Source of the DNA: Antedon mediterranea
Lineage: Eukaryota; Echinodermata; Crinoidea; Comatulida; Antedonidae
Reading direction: 5' to 3'
NCBI RefSeq assembly: GCF_964355755.1
Contig: NC_092675.1
Span: forward strand, 24,840,412-24,904,411
DNA: 64,000 nucleotides
The translations under genes and the position numbers were made by a program. The notes beneath the pieces were generated by a model, which searched no databases, had not been told where the DNA came from, and worked only from the letters and a program-made list of their open reading frames with translations. Of the stretch, positions 63,401 through 64,000 are shown one piece after another (position 1 is the stretch's first letter; each line of letters begins with the position of its first letter).

Positions 63401-63746
63401 GCTAAATGAAAAAGTGGGAACTAAAACTGATCTAGGCTAGTTTTGTTTTTCCACTTTTTGTATACAGTTGTCATTATTCAAAATCATGCAACGATTTAAA
63501 GCTAATTTGATGTCGGTCTGCAAAAACGTTAGTTTGTTATAATAGTGAATGTTTTTATTTGGCAAATATTGGGAGAATTCATTCATTCGTAAGAAATATC
63601 TATAGAACAAATCTTTCAATTCATGAAAATATTCTTCCTATTCAACATTTATTATTTGTATAATTACCTTGAAAATGGAACATTTTGTTGTCGCATGTGA
63701 TTGTAAATGTAGAGTCATCTTCATCATCTATACCAATCACAGCTCC
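54452..63746 (-). CDS. OSBPL9: Oxysterol-binding-protein-related protein 9-like (5' end beyond window)
   Basis: Sixteen exons in window: 63668-63746, 63082-63161, 60706-60879, 60250-60300, 59855-59954, 59305-59464, 58971-59062, 58646-58808, 57873-58041, 57205-57292, 56633-56743, 56267-56471, 55987-56068, 55444-55538, 54909-55044, 54452-54541; 1875 nt in frame, 624 aa. It enters inside the PH domain ([20 protein letters not shown]), followed by the coiled region [16 protein letters not shown]. An FFAT motif EFFDVDE is followed by the OSBP-related lipid-binding domain: [31 protein letters not shown] and the fingerprint EQVSHHPP. The C-terminus is [17 protein letters not shown] then [14 protein letters not shown]9 exchanges PI4P and other lipids (phosphatidylserine, sterol) between ER and Golgi/trans-Golgi. 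The first exons, with the start of the PH domain, lie to the right of 64000. Confidence 0.9.
57520..57605 (-). pseudogene. Decayed copy of an ORP9 exon inside an intron
   Basis: The minus frame reads [21 protein letters not shown] then HAG. It parallels [21 protein letters not shown] then HAG of the true exon 57873-58041. It lacks a good acceptor at the matching position and loses similarity after HAG, where the ORD motif [12 protein letters not shown] should follow. Best read as a partial tandem exon duplication that has decayed. Confidence 0.65.
58290..58455. repeat. Minisatellite, unit about 55-60 bp, three copies
   Basis: Each unit has GGACACCAT(C/T)CCGGTATTTC, then TTCGGGGTTGGTAAAAAACT, then AAGCCCC. 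The third copy ends at TTCGGGGAAGC. A related fragment, AACTAAGCCCCACCGAG, occurs near 57635. Intronic in the ORP9-like gene. Confidence 0.85.
59313..59333 (-). other. FFAT motif (VAP-binding) in the ORP9-like protein
   Basis: The seven codons read EFFDVDE within an acidic SSSEDE..EY context. The FFAT consensus EFFDAxE binds VAP-family ER proteins; Val replaces Ala at the fifth position. The site lies between the coiled region and the ORD, as in vertebrate ORP9. Confidence 0.75.
59531..59661. mobile_element. Palindromic MITE, family A, copy 7
   Basis: TTAAAGCTCTGTCTACACTA at the left, GTGATCTGCCCATATATGG inside, and TTTGGGCATATCACAGACTC at the right with a decayed right tip. Intronic in the ORP9-like gene. 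Confidence 0.75.
60985..61290 (+). mobile_element. tRNA-derived SINE, family 1, plus copy
   Basis: A-box-like TGGCGCAGTGTG (60993-61004) and B-box GGTTCGAATCC (61032-61042). The body contains GTATCCTTAGGCAAGA, CCAGGTGTATAAATGGGTA and AATAATGTTTAGCGC; the tail is GGCGCTATATAAATCC then (ATT)n. Antisense to the ORP9-like gene, in an intron. Confidence 0.85.
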
Positions 63747-64000
63747 CTAAAAGCAAGAAATAAAAAATCCCTAAAAAGAAAAATATCACGCTACCCTAGG
63801 CTATCCATTACAAAAGGAAATAGCTGTGCAGTTTGATAAGCATTCATACTCATAAAACTCTTTGGGTGTAAAAGAAAAGGTATTTAAAAGAAGCAACTTT
63901 GTACTGAAGAAATCAATTATCAGTAATATGAATTTTCAGCCAATTAAAAAAGAATTCAATTCAAGGTTTTTTGTATTAAGGTTGACATAATATGGTTAAA
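63747..64000. other. Intron of the ORP9-like gene running off the window
   Basis: No further minus-strand exon is visible. The part of the PH domain before [10 protein letters not shown] must be encoded beyond 64000. Confidence 0.6.

Overview
The window looks like nuclear DNA of an invertebrate deuterostome, most likely an echinoderm. It is AT-rich and carries intron-rich genes with canonical GT/AG junctions, dispersed palindromic MITEs, tRNA-derived SINEs, a decayed LINE, long TA tracts and a strongly over-represented TAGGCCTA palindrome. An IgGFc-binding-protein N-terminal domain and a DOMON/cytochrome b561 gene fit such a lineage. The assignment is inference; there is no rRNA or mitochondrial marker to settle it.

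Layout. (1) 901-10401, minus: a 12-exon gene for a single-pass membrane protein with signal peptide, IgGFc-binding domain, MAM, Ig and FN3 modules, a transmembrane helix and a short tail. (2) 13739-17838: a 4.1 kb segment bounded by imperfect terminal inverted repeats and an AGTA direct repeat. It contains a broken two-exon gene and eleven or so copies of a 14-bp GTAAC..GTTAC palindrome. This is the best candidate here for an undescribed element. (3) 19779-24731, plus: MPV17L2-like gene with two alternative last exons. (4) 26340-30873, plus: seven-exon phospholipid-phosphatase-related gene. (5) 32257-34425, minus: TCAF-type M60-like protein in one coding exon, with an intact HExxH motif. (6) 38547-50138, plus: 16-exon gene with two DOMON domains and a cytochrome b561 core, arisen by tandem duplication of a four-exon module; a broken LINE sits in one of its introns. 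(7) 54452-63746, minus: the 3' 16 exons of an OSBPL9 (ORP9)-like lipid-transfer protein, which runs off the right edge.

For the five genes whose coding region is complete, and for the partial ORP9-like gene, I checked exon lengths and phases by hand; each sums to an open frame (1343, 199, 352, 722, 668 aa, and 624 aa in-window). The genes are functionally unrelated neighbours: surface adhesion or recognition, a mitochondrial inner-membrane protein, membrane-lipid signalling, a TCAF metalloprotease-like protein, transmembrane electron transfer and lipid transfer at ER contacts. Nothing suggests an operon-like unit. Exons, splice sites and motifs were read directly; family names come from recalled family features and were not searched.
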